IMG/VR virus record: IMGVR_UViG_3300023094_000017
Location: 1-43,037 of that record
Reading direction: 5' to 3' (one strand)
Length of the DNA: 43,037 nt
From: a virus
Below, piece by piece: positions 29,250 to 37,984 of this stretch. The number at the start of each line of letters is the position of its first letter. Positions within the stretch are counted from its first letter, which is position 1. The notes under the pieces are model-generated. The model was given only the letters and a program-made list of their open reading frames with translations. It was not told the DNA's origin and searched no databases. The translations under genes were made by a program, and so were the position numbers.

Positions 29250-32200
29250 ATGGCAGAGGACATAACACGTAAAATTTTAGTAGACGTTGAACTACGGGCC
29301 GAGCAGGTTAAAAAGGATCTACCGGCCTTAATTGGCGAGATAGACAGACTTACAGCGTCACAAAAGGATTTAGAGAAGCAAGGCAAAAAAAGTTCTAAGG
29401 AATGGGTAGACCAATCGCAGGTACTTCGCCAGCTAAAGGCCGAGGTAAGGGAAACCAATAAATATATTGATAACACCGCCAAAGCTATAAACGCGGAAAG
29501 CAATTCAATACAGCAAAACCGTGCTTTATTATCCCTGCTTACTGCAGAGCATATAAAGTTAGGCCAGTCAAACGGCAATACTAAAAAACAAGTTGATGCC
29601 AGCGCCAAAGCGATAAACGATCTAACCACCGTATTAAAAGCCCAGGAAAAGGCAATCGGGCAAACGTACCGTAATGTAGGTAATTACGCGGATGCTATCC
29701 GGGAGGTTGCCGGCGAGTTGGGTAATGCTATACCAGGCTTTCAACAATTTCAGTCAATCGTACAAGCATCTACTAAGATAGCCGGGTTTATGCCTACGGC
29801 AATGGCCGATATATCAAACTCATTTAAGAGCGCCGGTAAAAGTATAGCAAGCTTTACGGGCTTTAAGCAATTCAATACAGAGGCCAAAGAAACCGGTGAA
29901 ACCTCCGAAGAGGCGGCAGGTGCGGTACTTGAATTAGCAACAGCAGAGGGCGAGGCAGCGGCGGGTGCCGAGGGTGCAGCCGAAAGTATTGGCGGCTTAT
30001 CGGCGGCGGGTGGTATACTGGCCGGTGTATTTGCCGCTATTGGCCTGGCCGTTACTGGTGCCATAGCTTATTTAAAACGCCTTGATAGCGTTGGTGATGA
30101 TACGCAACAACTTTGGGAGGGTGTAAAGGCTGGTTTTTACGCCGTTGCCGAAAGTATAGCAAAAGGTGACTGGACAGGGCTAACAAACAAGATGATTGCT
30201 GCAGGTGGCGAGGCTGCGGCTTTAACGGCTCAGTTACAGGACTTACAGGACGTTATGATATCGCAGGAGGTCCACCAGGCCAGCGCGGAAAATCAAATAG
30301 CTGATTTAATGCTAAAGATGCGTAATAAACGGATAACACCCGAACAAGAGCAAAAATATTTTAATGAAATACAAAGCATATCAACTAAAAATTATGAAAC
30401 TCAAAAAGCCAACGCAGAAAAATTACTTGAAATAGAAATAAACAAAGCTATTGTAGGTAAGAAAATAAGTAAAGAAGATGTTGAGCGCCTTAAAAAAGGC
30501 GGCACCGATGTAGCTATACAGTTAGAAAATGAGAATAAAATTTGGGCCGGATCCTATAAGAAAATAGCGGATGCGCAAAAACAAAAGTTAGCTGCAGATC
30601 AGTTTTATAACAGCGTTCGGGATAGGGCACAAAACCGAATAGATGCCCAGGATTTAGCAAGGGAGCAAAAGCAAACCGCAGCAGCTACCAAAGCGGAGGC
30701 CGATGCACGCAGAGCAGAGCAACAACGCCAAAAGGAGCAGGAGGCTTTAATAGAGGCCGAGAACCTACGTAAATCAAGCGCGGCAAGAATATTAACAGGT
30801 ATTTATGAAGATTACGGCGACAGGGTATTAGCCTTACAGCAAAATTACGATAACCAAATTGCTCAGCTTGATAAGTTTTTAGCTAAAAAGCTAATTAGTC
30901 AGCGAGTTTATAGCGCCAATGCTGAGCAATACACCGCCGAGCATGAAGCGGCAACAGCTAAATTAATAAAGGATTTTCAAAAAAAGGATGCCGAGGCGCT
31001 CGAAAAATCACAGATCGAGCTTGCAAACCTACGTATTGCCAGTATTAAAAATGATACAAACCGGGGCGTAGCTGAATTAGAGCAACGTAACGCCGAGCAA
31101 ATGGCGGTTATCGATAAGTCAAACGATGATATTTTAGAAGCTCAGCGGGCTTTAAATATTGAGATAGCGGCACTAAAATGGGCAGAGCAGGACGAGGCTA
31201 AACAGAGATACGAAAACCTATCCGTACTATTCCAGCAAAACGAGATCAAGCGCGTAGGCATTCAAAAGGCAACTGATAGGGAAATACTAAGATTAAAACG
31301 CAAAGCCGCCAACGATCAGCAGGCGGTAGAGTTGGAAGCTGCGGTATTAAAGGCAAAAAAAGGTGCTAATTTATTTAGCAATGGCGGTGCTCAATCAGCA
31401 GAGGCGGCCGCAATCACTCAAAGGTATGATTTTGAAATAAGCGAGGCAAAGCGGGCAGGCAAAACTACCGTATTACTGGAAGAGCAGAAAGCCCAGGCAA
31501 TAAAGGAGATTAACGACCGGTACCGCAATGAGAAAATAGAGTATGCAGTACAGGCAGAGCAGCTAATACAAAGCACGGCGTTTGATATTATTACTCAGGG
31601 CGTACAGCAGGCGAGTGATGCAAAGCTAAGGTTATTGGATGCTCAAAAAAGCGCAGAGCTTGATAACGCCAGTTTAACGGCTACGCAAAAACGATTAATT
31701 GAAAACAAATACGCCAACCTCGAAAAGCAGGAAAAAATAAAGGCGTTCAAGGCAAACCAAAAGTTACAGGCCGCCAACGCATTTATAAACGGTGCCGTGG
31801 CAGTTTTAAAGAATAACGCCGAGTTGGGATTTTTACCGGCCATACCTATTAATGCGCTCACCATCGCAACAACGGTTGCCAGCATAGCAAAAATACTGAG
31901 CGCAAAGCCGGGGTTTGCTACGGGCGGTATGTTTGAGAGTGACGGTAAAGGCGCGATGTTACCCGGCTACAGCAAAAGCGATAACACCAACGCCCGGTTA
32001 AGATCCGGTGAGGCGGTAGTAGTAAGCGAGGCAATGCGGGTGCCGTGGGCGCGTAACCAGGTAAGCCGAATAAATGAAATGTTCGGCGGCCGCTCATTCT
32101 CTACACCATCCGGGCCAAAGCCTGCGTTTGCAACCGGGGGTATATTTACAGATGGTGGCAACGCAAACCGTTACTATAATCAGCCGGTAGTACAAACCGA

Positions 32201-32324
32201 GGGGCTGGCCAATAGTTTAGCTTACCAGCTTATAAATAATTTCCCTCCAATATTTACAGATGTTAAGGACGTTATAGATCAGATAGGAATTAAAAACCAA
32301 ACCCTCGACAGGGTAACTTTATAA
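29250..32324 (+). CDS. Tail tape measure protein, 1024 aa
   Basis: The tape measure sets tail length and fills the tail tube. I place the start at 29250 (MAEDITRKIL) because an ATG 20 codons upstream lies in a terminator loop. Residues 1-150 are a long coiled coil, 210-280 hold Gly/Ala-rich hydrophobic segments (GGILAGVFAAIGLAVTGAIA), 340-780 are again long charged helices, and the C-terminus has the FATGGMF...LRSGEAVVVSEAM pattern of Bacteroidota tape measures. The length predicts a tail of about 150 nm if the usual 1.5 Å per residue applies. Confidence 0.88.
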   Translation: MAEDITRKILVDVELRAEQVKKDLPALIGEIDRLTASQKDLEKQGKKSSKEWVDQSQVLRQLKAEVRETNKYIDNTAKAINAESNSIQQNRALLSLLTAEHIKLGQSNGNTKKQVDASAKAINDLTTVLKAQEKAIGQTYRNVGNYADAIREVAGELGNAIPGFQQFQSIVQASTKIAGFMPTAMADISNSFKSAGKSIASFTGFKQFNTEAKETGETSEEAAGAVLELATAEGEAAAGAEGAAESIGGLSAAGGILAGVFAAIGLAVTGAIAYLKRLDSVGDDTQQLWEGVKAGFYAVAESIAKGDWTGLTNKMIAAGGEAAALTAQLQDLQDVMISQEVHQASAENQIADLMLKMRNKRITPEQEQKYFNEIQSISTKNYETQKANAEKLLEIEINKAIVGKKISKEDVERLKKGGTDVAIQLENENKIWAGSYKKIADAQKQKLAADQFYNSVRDRAQNRIDAQDLAREQKQTAAATKAEADARRAEQQRQKEQEALIEAENLRKSSAARILTGIYEDYGDRVLALQQNYDNQIAQLDKFLAKKLISQRVYSANAEQYTAEHEAATAKLIKDFQKKDAEALEKSQIELANLRIASIKNDTNRGVAELEQRNAEQMAVIDKSNDDILEAQRALNIEIAALKWAEQDEAKQRYENLSVLFQQNEIKRVGIQKATDREILRLKRKAANDQQAVELEAAVLKAKKGANLFSNGGAQSAEAAAITQRYDFEISEAKRAGKTTVLLEEQKAQAIKEINDRYRNEKIEYAVQAEQLIQSTAFDIITQGVQQASDAKLRLLDAQKSAELDNASLTATQKRLIENKYANLEKQEKIKAFKANQKLQAANAFINGAVAVLKNNAELGFLPAIPINALTIATTVASIAKILSAKPGFATGGMFESDGKGAMLPGYSKSDNTNARLRSGEAVVVSEAMRVPWARNQVSRINEMFGGRSFSTPSGPKPAFATGGIFTDGGNANRYYNQPVVQTEGLANSLAYQLINNFPPIFTDVKDVIDQIGIKNQTLDRVTL

Positions 32325-32343
32325 AGCACCTTTAAAGCAGTTA

Positions 32344-32370
32344 CAAAGCCGCTTTGATGGGGCTTTGCTA
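32344..32370 (+). terminator. Hairpin terminator after the tape measure (dispersed repeat family)
   Basis: CAAAGCC (32344-32350) pairs with GGCTTTG (32361-32367), followed by a short T-rich run. CTTTGATGGGGCTTTG is shared with the hairpin after the exonuclease gene at 5735-5750. Confidence 0.65.
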
Positions 32371-32393
32371 TTTGTATATAATTATATAATTTA

Positions 32394-32425
32394 TTTGTAT
32401 AATTAAATTATTGTGATTAATATTG
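32394..32425 (+). promoter_or_regulatory. Promoter at the start of the head block
   Basis: TTTG (32394-32397), 20 bases, TAATATTG (32418-32425). The gene starts at 32448. The spacer matches the leftward promoter at 20894-20924 over about 17 bases. Confidence 0.7.
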
Positions 32426-32447
32426 TCAAAACAAAAACTATATCACA

Positions 32448-32642
32448 ATGAAAAGAACAAGGTTAACCAGGCGCTTAGGTAAATACCCGGAAGAGCGGGA
32501 GGTAATGGTAGAGGTTCACATATTTTGGTTTATATGGTGGCCGGTTGCATTTTGGCGGGGTGTAGATAAGTTTGACGAGCAGCTTGCCTTTGAGTGGATG
32601 AACGATAAGCACCAGCCGGACGAGATTAGGGATCTAAGGTAA
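32448..32642 (+). CDS. Hypothetical protein, 64 aa
   Basis: A basic N-terminus (MKRTRLTRRLGKYPEE) is followed by a Trp-rich apolar stretch (IFWFIWWPVAFWRG) and an acidic tail. The apolar stretch is short for a transmembrane helix but could insert at the membrane interface. The gene is monocistronic, bounded by promoter 32394 and terminator 32649. Function unknown. Confidence 0.6.
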   Translation: MKRTRLTRRLGKYPEEREVMVEVHIFWFIWWPVAFWRGVDKFDEQLAFEWMNDKHQPDEIRDLR

Positions 32643-32648
32643 AGAAGT

Positions 32649-32679
32649 AAAGGAGGTAGATAAAAACTACCTCCTTTTT
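32649..32679 (+). terminator. Strong intrinsic terminator
   Basis: A perfect 11-bp stem (AAAGGAGGTAG at 32649-32659 with CTACCTCCTTT at 32667-32677) followed by TTTTA. It isolates the 64-residue gene from the next unit. Confidence 0.92.
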
Positions 32680-32693
32680 ATTTATACAAACTT

Positions 32694-32741
32694 ATTGCAA
32701 TTACTAAAAATATTATTAATTTAGCTAACCTAATTAGCTAA
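32694..32741 (+). promoter_or_regulatory. Promoter with duplicated palindromic operator
   Basis: ATTG (32694-32697), 19 bases, TAATTTAG (32717-32724). Two copies of the self-complementary octamer TTAGCTAA lie at 32721-32728 and 32734-32741, 13 bases centre to centre. They cover the -7 box, the predicted RNA start and the base before the ATG, as an operator would. Confidence 0.6.
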
Positions 32742-32966
32742 ATGCAAGAACTATTAAACAGCCTGTTTGACACGGGCCTTTATGCAAAATTATTAAAGGT
32801 CGGTTTGGTATCGCCCAAAATATCAACCTACCGGGATTACTACCTGTATGTAGATGCTCAGATCACAGCCAGGGGGATAAGTAAAACCAAAGCCTTTAAA
32901 GAGGCGGCCGGTTTTTACAATGTCGATGAAAGCACCATCCGCAGGGCTTACAATTCTTTAGTATAG
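32742..32966 (+). CDS. Small helix-turn-helix protein, 74 aa
   Basis: The C-terminal half (SKTKAFKEAAGFYNVDESTIRRAYNSL) reads as a helix-turn-helix, with the recognition helix DESTIRRAY. The N-terminal half is helical. Duplicated palindromes sit directly before its start, so self-repression is plausible. It lies at the head of the capsid block and could control it. I do not recognise a named family. Confidence 0.6.
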   Translation: MQELLNSLFDTGLYAKLLKVGLVSPKISTYRDYYLYVDAQITARGISKTKAFKEAAGFYNVDESTIRRAYNSLV

Positions 32967-32993
32967 GGCAAAACCTCGCCCTATTCATGTTAT

Positions 32994-33020
32994 TTATTAG
33001 ATATACTTTTATACTAATAA
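32994..33020 (+). repeat. Inverted repeat before the prohead protease gene
   Basis: TTATTAG (32994-33000) and CTAATAA (33014-33020) form a 7-bp dyad just before the ATG at 33028. The preceding TAGGGC/GCCCTA hairpin (32964-32983) overlaps the previous stop. Operator or weak terminator; not decidable. Confidence 0.4.
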
Positions 33021-33027
33021 AAATAGC

Positions 33028-34314
33028 ATGGCCAAAAAATTCAAACTTCACGATTACGTAATAGGCGACAAACAGCAATGTATCGGCTCGCCTATGCTTA
33101 ACAGCGAGTTTGTAACTGCCTGCTTAAACGAAGCGAACGACCAGGAAAGCGAATTTGATATATCCAGCGTAGGCGGTGACGTATTCCAGGGGATTGCAAT
33201 GTACGATCTTATTAAGAGCAACGGCAAAGCAGATACCCGTATCGGGGCCTTAGCCGCGTCCTCTGCCTCTTTGGTAGCAATGGCCGGTCGCAGGGTTACA
33301 ATGAGCAAATACGGCTTATTGATGATACATAAGCCCATGACAATGAGCGGCGGCAATTCAGATCAGTTGCAGGCAGATGTAGACAGGCTAAACGCAGTAC
33401 AAGGCCGAATAGCTCAGATTTACATAGATAAGACAGGCTTAGACGCGGAAACCGTAAACAGCCTTATAAATGCAGTTACGTGGATGACGGCAGACCAGGC
33501 CCTGAGCTTAGGTTTTATTGATGCGATTGAGGACTATACCGCAGAGATCACAAACCACGCACAAATTAAACCATACGTAACCGCTACAGCCGGGGCAGTA
33601 TACCAAAGAGTATTTAACAAATTAGAAATAGCACCAATAAGCAACGAAATGAACGTAGAGGACAAAGCACTAATTGAGAAAAACAACGGTTTGTTTACTC
33701 AAATCTTAAACTTTTTCAAAGGGATTACCAACAGCGTAACCACAAATAAAGGCGTATTAAACCACGTTGGGCCGCTGGCAGTAGGTAATAAGGTTACCAA
33801 CGCAGAGGGCGGCGATATGGAGGACGGAGAATACGATTACGAAAACGCAGGCAAGCCGGTTAAAATGACGGTTAAGGGCGGTATTGTAACCAATATATCA
33901 GGAGATGAAGCCGAGCCAGCCGATAACGCAACCGAAGAGGAAAAAGAAGCGGTAAAAAATAACGTAGTGTTAAATACATTGGGTTTGAAAGTTACCAACG
34001 CAGTAGAGGCCGCAGGTATTGTAAAAGTTATCACTAACCAGGTAGCAACCATACAGGAACAAAACGCACTCATAGTTACCCTGCGAGATCAGTTGGCAGT
34101 AAGTAATACGGCCGTTGCCCGCGACGAAGCGGCAATACGTGCAACCATTAAAAGCGAGTTTGAAGTATCGGGATCTAAGCGATCGGACGGCAGCGTTGTA
34201 AACACGGCCCAAACCGAAGCGTTTAAGCCAACTACAAACGTAGCTCAGCAGGCAGTAAAACGCGCTTTGGCTGGTTCCGGTGGCGTAGTATTAAAAGAAC
34301 AAACACAAGCATAA
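33028..34314 (+). CDS. ClpP-like prohead protease fused to a scaffold-like C-terminus, 428 aa
   Basis: Residues 40-180 form a ClpP-type serine protease: SSVGGDVFQGIAMYD, the catalytic Ser in GALAASSAS (S78 most likely), and the His in LLMIHKP (H101). From about 200 to 410 the sequence is acidic and coiled, with a long KVITNQVATIQEQNALIVTL helix, as expected of a scaffold that the protease removes after head assembly. Self-cleavage and capsid maturation are the family roles. It precedes the major capsid gene by 21 bases. Confidence 0.85.
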   Translation: MAKKFKLHDYVIGDKQQCIGSPMLNSEFVTACLNEANDQESEFDISSVGGDVFQGIAMYDLIKSNGKADTRIGALAASSASLVAMAGRRVTMSKYGLLMIHKPMTMSGGNSDQLQADVDRLNAVQGRIAQIYIDKTGLDAETVNSLINAVTWMTADQALSLGFIDAIEDYTAEITNHAQIKPYVTATAGAVYQRVFNKLEIAPISNEMNVEDKALIEKNNGLFTQILNFFKGITNSVTTNKGVLNHVGPLAVGNKVTNAEGGDMEDGEYDYENAGKPVKMTVKGGIVTNISGDEAEPADNATEEEKEAVKNNVVLNTLGLKVTNAVEAAGIVKVITNQVATIQEQNALIVTLRDQLAVSNTAVARDEAAIRATIKSEFEVSGSKRSDGSVVNTAQTEAFKPTTNVAQQAVKRALAGSGGVVLKEQTQA

Positions 34315-34335
34315 TAAAACCCCTACTATAAAAAA

Positions 34336-35562
34336 ATGGCACAATTTACATTCACAAACAACACCTACGCCGGTGAAGCACTGGCCGGTTTCATGGCCAG
34401 CACCCTACTGGAAGCGGACAGCGTAAAAAGGGGTTTATTAACCGTAATTAATGACGTTAAGGCCCGCAAAATCATCTTAGATGTTGACGACGACGTAAAG
34501 TTGCAGGATCCATCGGGTATATTTAACGACCAGGGCACAACTGCAAGCCAAACGGAAACCTACTTAGATCCTGTTGTATTCGAGTTTATGAAGCAAGAGC
34601 AGTGGGATAAGCTTATACAATCATGGGAAAGCAGCGCGATTGGTGCCGGTTCCTTTAAGGATTACGAGGGCGTAGTAGATCTTTCGGATTTTATGGTACA
34701 GCGTTATTTAACCAAAATACAAATCGCAAATGAGCGCTTGTATTGGTTAGGTAAAGGCGCAACCAAAGAGGCGACATTTACCGCCGCTTTTACTGGCCTA
34801 TTGCCTACCATCTCAGCCGCAGCAGGTGTTTACAAAGTTTCTTTAACTGGCAACGCGGCCGCTACAATGGCAGCCACAGCAATAGCAAACACCGGGATTG
34901 TTACCGTGGCGTCTACCGCTAATTTAGCCGATGGTGATGTGGTTACCGTTCTTATGACTGCGGGCGGCACATTGGCCGAAAGCACAGTAGGGGGTACTTA
35001 TAACGGCGTATTGTTAAACGTTGAGCAATCGTATTTTATAACCGTACTTAGTGCAACTACCTTTAAATTGGTACGTAACTATAACGATATAAACACCCGC
35101 AAGCCGGCAACATTTACAGGTACCGCCGCAACCGCCGCAACCATTACCTTTATTAACGCTTCAAACGTGTTAAGTGTATTAGGTGGTGTTTATGGGACAT
35201 TGGATCCAGCCGACAGGATGCAGGAAGATTTTAACCTGCAAATACCGTTACACGTTGGTTATGCATACGCTCAGGCCCAGGCTAATAAAGCCGTTAACGT
35301 TCTTAACGCCTTTACAGATGTTAAGAAAATGGACTACTTAGGTATTCCGCTGCAGTTAATGAACCATTGGAAAGCTAACACAATCTTAGGTGCCCGTACT
35401 TCTAACCTGTTCTTAGGCGTGGATTTATTGGGTGATAGCTCAGAGCTTAGCACCGTGTACATGAAGCCATACACAAACGATAACGTTGTGCGTATGAAAG
35501 CACGTATGAAAGCGGCCGTTAACTACAAGTTTGCTAACGAATTATTTTACTTATCAGCATAA
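34336..35562 (+). CDS. Major capsid protein (HK97-fold candidate), 408 aa
   Basis: Starts MAQFTFTNNTYAGEALAGF, then a typical long-arm region and DLSDFMVQRYLTKIQIANERLYWLG. Residues about 160-285 look like an inserted Ig-like or beta domain (Ala/Thr/Val-rich strands: ATAIANTGIVTVASTANLADG). The C-terminal part (PLHVGYAYAQAQANKAVN...YMKPYTNDNVVRMKARMKAAV) resembles capsid termini in Bacteroidota phages. Its place directly after protease-scaffold is strong support. No delta domain is separate from the scaffold upstream. Confidence 0.82.
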   Translation: MAQFTFTNNTYAGEALAGFMASTLLEADSVKRGLLTVINDVKARKIILDVDDDVKLQDPSGIFNDQGTTASQTETYLDPVVFEFMKQEQWDKLIQSWESSAIGAGSFKDYEGVVDLSDFMVQRYLTKIQIANERLYWLGKGATKEATFTAAFTGLLPTISAAAGVYKVSLTGNAAATMAATAIANTGIVTVASTANLADGDVVTVLMTAGGTLAESTVGGTYNGVLLNVEQSYFITVLSATTFKLVRNYNDINTRKPATFTGTAATAATITFINASNVLSVLGGVYGTLDPADRMQEDFNLQIPLHVGYAYAQAQANKAVNVLNAFTDVKKMDYLGIPLQLMNHWKANTILGARTSNLFLGVDLLGDSSELSTVYMKPYTNDNVVRMKARMKAAVNYKFANELFYLSA

Positions 35563-35568
35563 GAATAT

Positions 35569-36168
35569 ATGTCAGTATTAACAGATTTTTGCGATAAAAT
35601 TGGCGCAGGGTTCGATCCCTGCGCCAAAGCGCCAGGCGTGGCGGGCATTGAGCCGGGAGTGTACGCATTTAATAAAGACGAGTTTACGCTTACATTAAGC
35701 CCAACAAACCCGCTTATTGTTACAGGTATTACCCGCGTAGGGGATGCTTTAATGTATAAAATTAAGGGTTTTGGTGATAGTTTTAATGCCATAAGCAAGC
35801 CTGCCAAAAAAATGGTTGGGCCGCGATATTCGGAAACCGTTACAGCTTATATAACCGATAATTCAAGTGTGACAAAACAATTTGTTGTTAACGCATTGAC
35901 AGGCAGAGTTTGTATTATCGTTGTGAATAACGAAAAATCAACAGATGGAGCGGTTGAATTATTTGGTGCGCAAAACGGATTGCAATTGAGTGATAATAGC
36001 CAAAGAGACGCAGCAGACGAGGATATGCAAGGGGGGTGGAAGCTCGAATTCATAAACCCGCCTAAATTACTTGAAGCTTGGCCGCCACGATGTGTAACTT
36101 TGGGCGTAACCCCTACATACGCTACCACTATAGCCGCGTTGGAATTACTTACAGAGCCAGCCGCATAA
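35569..36168 (+). CDS. Structural protein, possibly tail-tube-like, 199 aa
   Basis: A beta-rich protein (GIEPGVYAFNKDEFTLTLSP..., ALMYKIKGFGDSFNAISK...) with the pattern of a structural family that follows the capsid gene in Bacteroidota phages. Tail tube or head-stabilising protein is the likely role, but I cannot decide. Oddly, codons 11-20 contain a perfect 11-bp hairpin (35600-35627). The gene ends in a terminator, so it closes the protease-capsid operon. Confidence 0.55.
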   Translation: MSVLTDFCDKIGAGFDPCAKAPGVAGIEPGVYAFNKDEFTLTLSPTNPLIVTGITRVGDALMYKIKGFGDSFNAISKPAKKMVGPRYSETVTAYITDNSSVTKQFVVNALTGRVCIIVVNNEKSTDGAVELFGAQNGLQLSDNSQRDAADEDMQGGWKLEFINPPKLLEAWPPRCVTLGVTPTYATTIAALELLTEPAA

Positions 36169-36198
36169 GAGCGTTTTTTAGTTGATTAGTTTTAGTTG

Positions 36199-36228
36199 AG
36201 GCGGGTTTGCATAAGCCCGCCTTTTTTG
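36199..36228 (+). terminator. Intrinsic terminator after the capsid operon
   Basis: AGGCGGG (36199-36205) pairs with CCCGCCT (36216-36222), extended inwards by TT/AA, then TTTTTT. A possible TTG start at 36207 lies inside this stem, so the downstream gene must start at 36243. Confidence 0.88.
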
Positions 36229-36242
36229 TTAAATTTAAAGAA

Positions 36243-36584
36243 ATGAGAAAAAGATTTAATGACTTTCTGCTAACTGCTTTGGATCCTAAAAAGAGGGATT
36301 TAACCGAGCTTAAAGCACTTTACGAAATAGCTACCGGGCAACCGGCCGGCAAATGCAAAAGCGATACCTGTATATCTAAAATGATTAACGAGGTGCGCAA
36401 ATACGATCACTTGCACCATATTAAAAACGATGCTGCAGAGCCGCGTAAATATCAGCTTAAACCCGGCAATCATGCCTTTATCGGCGGCGGCCCGGCTGAG
36501 CATAACAACGATAATACAAGCGATGCAGATATAGAAAGGCTTTTGCCAATATTCCCCCACATCAAACATTTGCTAATAGACTAA
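36243..36584 (+). CDS. Hypothetical protein, 113 aa
   Basis: MRKRFNDFLLTALDPKKRDL...; helical N-terminus, a CKSDTC pair in the middle, and a Gly/Asn-rich loop (FIGGGPAEHNNDN) before an acidic end. It lies between the capsid terminator and the portal gene and may be a small head protein. No family is recognised. The start is set by the terminator upstream. Confidence 0.55.
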   Translation: MRKRFNDFLLTALDPKKRDLTELKALYEIATGQPAGKCKSDTCISKMINEVRKYDHLHHIKNDAAEPRKYQLKPGNHAFIGGGPAEHNNDNTSDADIERLLPIFPHIKHLLID

Positions 36585-36604
36585 AACAACCTATCAACTA
36601 AAAA

Positions 36605-37984
36605 ATGAAAACTTATTTACCACAGGTTGAGAAGCGTTTAATAGTACGGCCAAACACCACGTTTGGAATTATAAATTATGATGCTGATAACGCATACCCT
36701 CAGCGGGTTTTAGAGCTTGTAAGGCAATCGCCGACAGCAAAAAAATGTTGGGGTAAGCGTGCTAAATTCTTAGGGGGTAACGGCTTTGAGGATCCAGAGT
36801 TGGGCAAAGTAGTTGTTTATGAGCGCAACGGCAAAAGCATAACGCTTGCACAGCTATTAAAAGCAATATCCGTAGATAAAGCCATTTTCCCAGGCTTTGC
36901 GTTACACCTAAATTATAATGCCAATTACAAAATTGTTTCCTGCAGGCTGGTAAAGTTTGAGGACGTGCGCCAGGGTAATACCGATAGCGCGGATTATAAA
37001 GGCAAGTATGTAATTTACAAAGATTGGGGCCGCAAAACATGGCGGGCAATCTACAGTATGAAATTTGACGTTATAGATCCTTTTAACGCGGATCCCGAGA
37101 TCATAAAACAGCAGGTTATAAACGCCGGGGGATGGGATAAATACAAAGGGCAGCTATTTTATTTATCGCCGGAGGTTGACGATTACCCCGTATGCCATTT
37201 TGATGCAGCCTTAGAGGATATTGAAACGGAGGCTGGAATAAAGATCTTTAATAACCGACAGGTAACTACCGGGTTTATGCCCTCTGCTATGCTTTTTATG
37301 AAAGCCAGGCGTGAAGAGGCCGACAATGAGCCGGTACACGATGGAATGTTGAATGTTATTGATAATTCCGGCGCCTCACAAATGGAAAAGAATTTAGCCA
37401 CATTCCAGGGGGCTAAAGAGGCGCAGAAGATTATCGTAATTGAGTATGAGGACGAAACATGTAAGCCGGAGTTATCCCAATACCAAACGCAAAATAATGA
37501 TAAACTCTTTGAGGTTACCAGCAAAAACGTAGAGGGTAACATTATAAAGGCGTGGGAGGTTCCAAAAGAGCTAATCCAAACAAGCAATAGCACCGGGTTA
37601 AATGCCAGCGGTGCCGAGAAGCGGGAAGCAATACGCGAGTTTAACGACGATACAGCACCCGAGCGTAACGAGATCAGCGAAGTACTTTACACAATATTTC
37701 AAAACTGGCACCAGCCTTTAAACCCTAAAAGCTGGAATATACGGGAGGTAACAACCGAGGGCAGCGGGCCGGACGTGATAAAATACGCAGATAAAGTACA
37801 GGCTATTTTGGAAAGCTCAAAATTAACTTCGGAAAACAAAATTAATATTTTGGTTGATGTTTACGGCTTTAAGAACGACGAAGCTGTACGTATGGTGCCG
37901 GATGATGAATTTATAAAAGAGGCAAATAAATTGCCGGAGGCTAAAACAGTTAAACCAACAGTAGAAACGGAGGCCGCAGCATGA
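36605..37984 (+). CDS. Portal protein, 459 aa
   Basis: The dodecameric portal is the DNA gate of the head. The sequence begins with a clip-and-wing-like region (NYDADNAYPQRVLELVRQSPTAKKCWGKRAKFLGGNG), typical of a Bacteroidota portal family. It continues with a long stem with AWEVPKELIQTSNSTGLNASGAEKREAIREF (about 310-340), and a helical C-terminus. The length is in the usual range. It overlaps the connector gene by four bases and is found 20 kb from the terminase, which is unusual. Confidence 0.85.
   Translation: MKTYLPQVEKRLIVRPNTTFGIINYDADNAYPQRVLELVRQSPTAKKCWGKRAKFLGGNGFEDPELGKVVVYERNGKSITLAQLLKAISVDKAIFPGFALHLNYNANYKIVSCRLVKFEDVRQGNTDSADYKGKYVIYKDWGRKTWRAIYSMKFDVIDPFNADPEIIKQQVINAGGWDKYKGQLFYLSPEVDDYPVCHFDAALEDIETEAGIKIFNNRQVTTGFMPSAMLFMKARREEADNEPVHDGMLNVIDNSGASQMEKNLATFQGAKEAQKIIVIEYEDETCKPELSQYQTQNNDKLFEVTSKNVEGNIIKAWEVPKELIQTSNSTGLNASGAEKREAIREFNDDTAPERNEISEVLYTIFQNWHQPLNPKSWNIREVTTEGSGPDVIKYADKVQAILESSKLTSENKINILVDVYGFKNDEAVRMVPDDEFIKEANKLPEAKTVKPTVETEAAA

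Noticed and set aside
29750-30064. Leftward Ala/Pro-rich frame opposite the tape measure
   Set aside because: Composition mirrors the Gly/Ala-rich codons of the tape measure on the other strand. It has no promoter or neighbours.
35600-35640. tRNA gene, because of the GGTTCGATCC core
   Set aside because: The loop has six bases, no anticodon or D arm is found upstream, and the segment is in frame within a structural gene.
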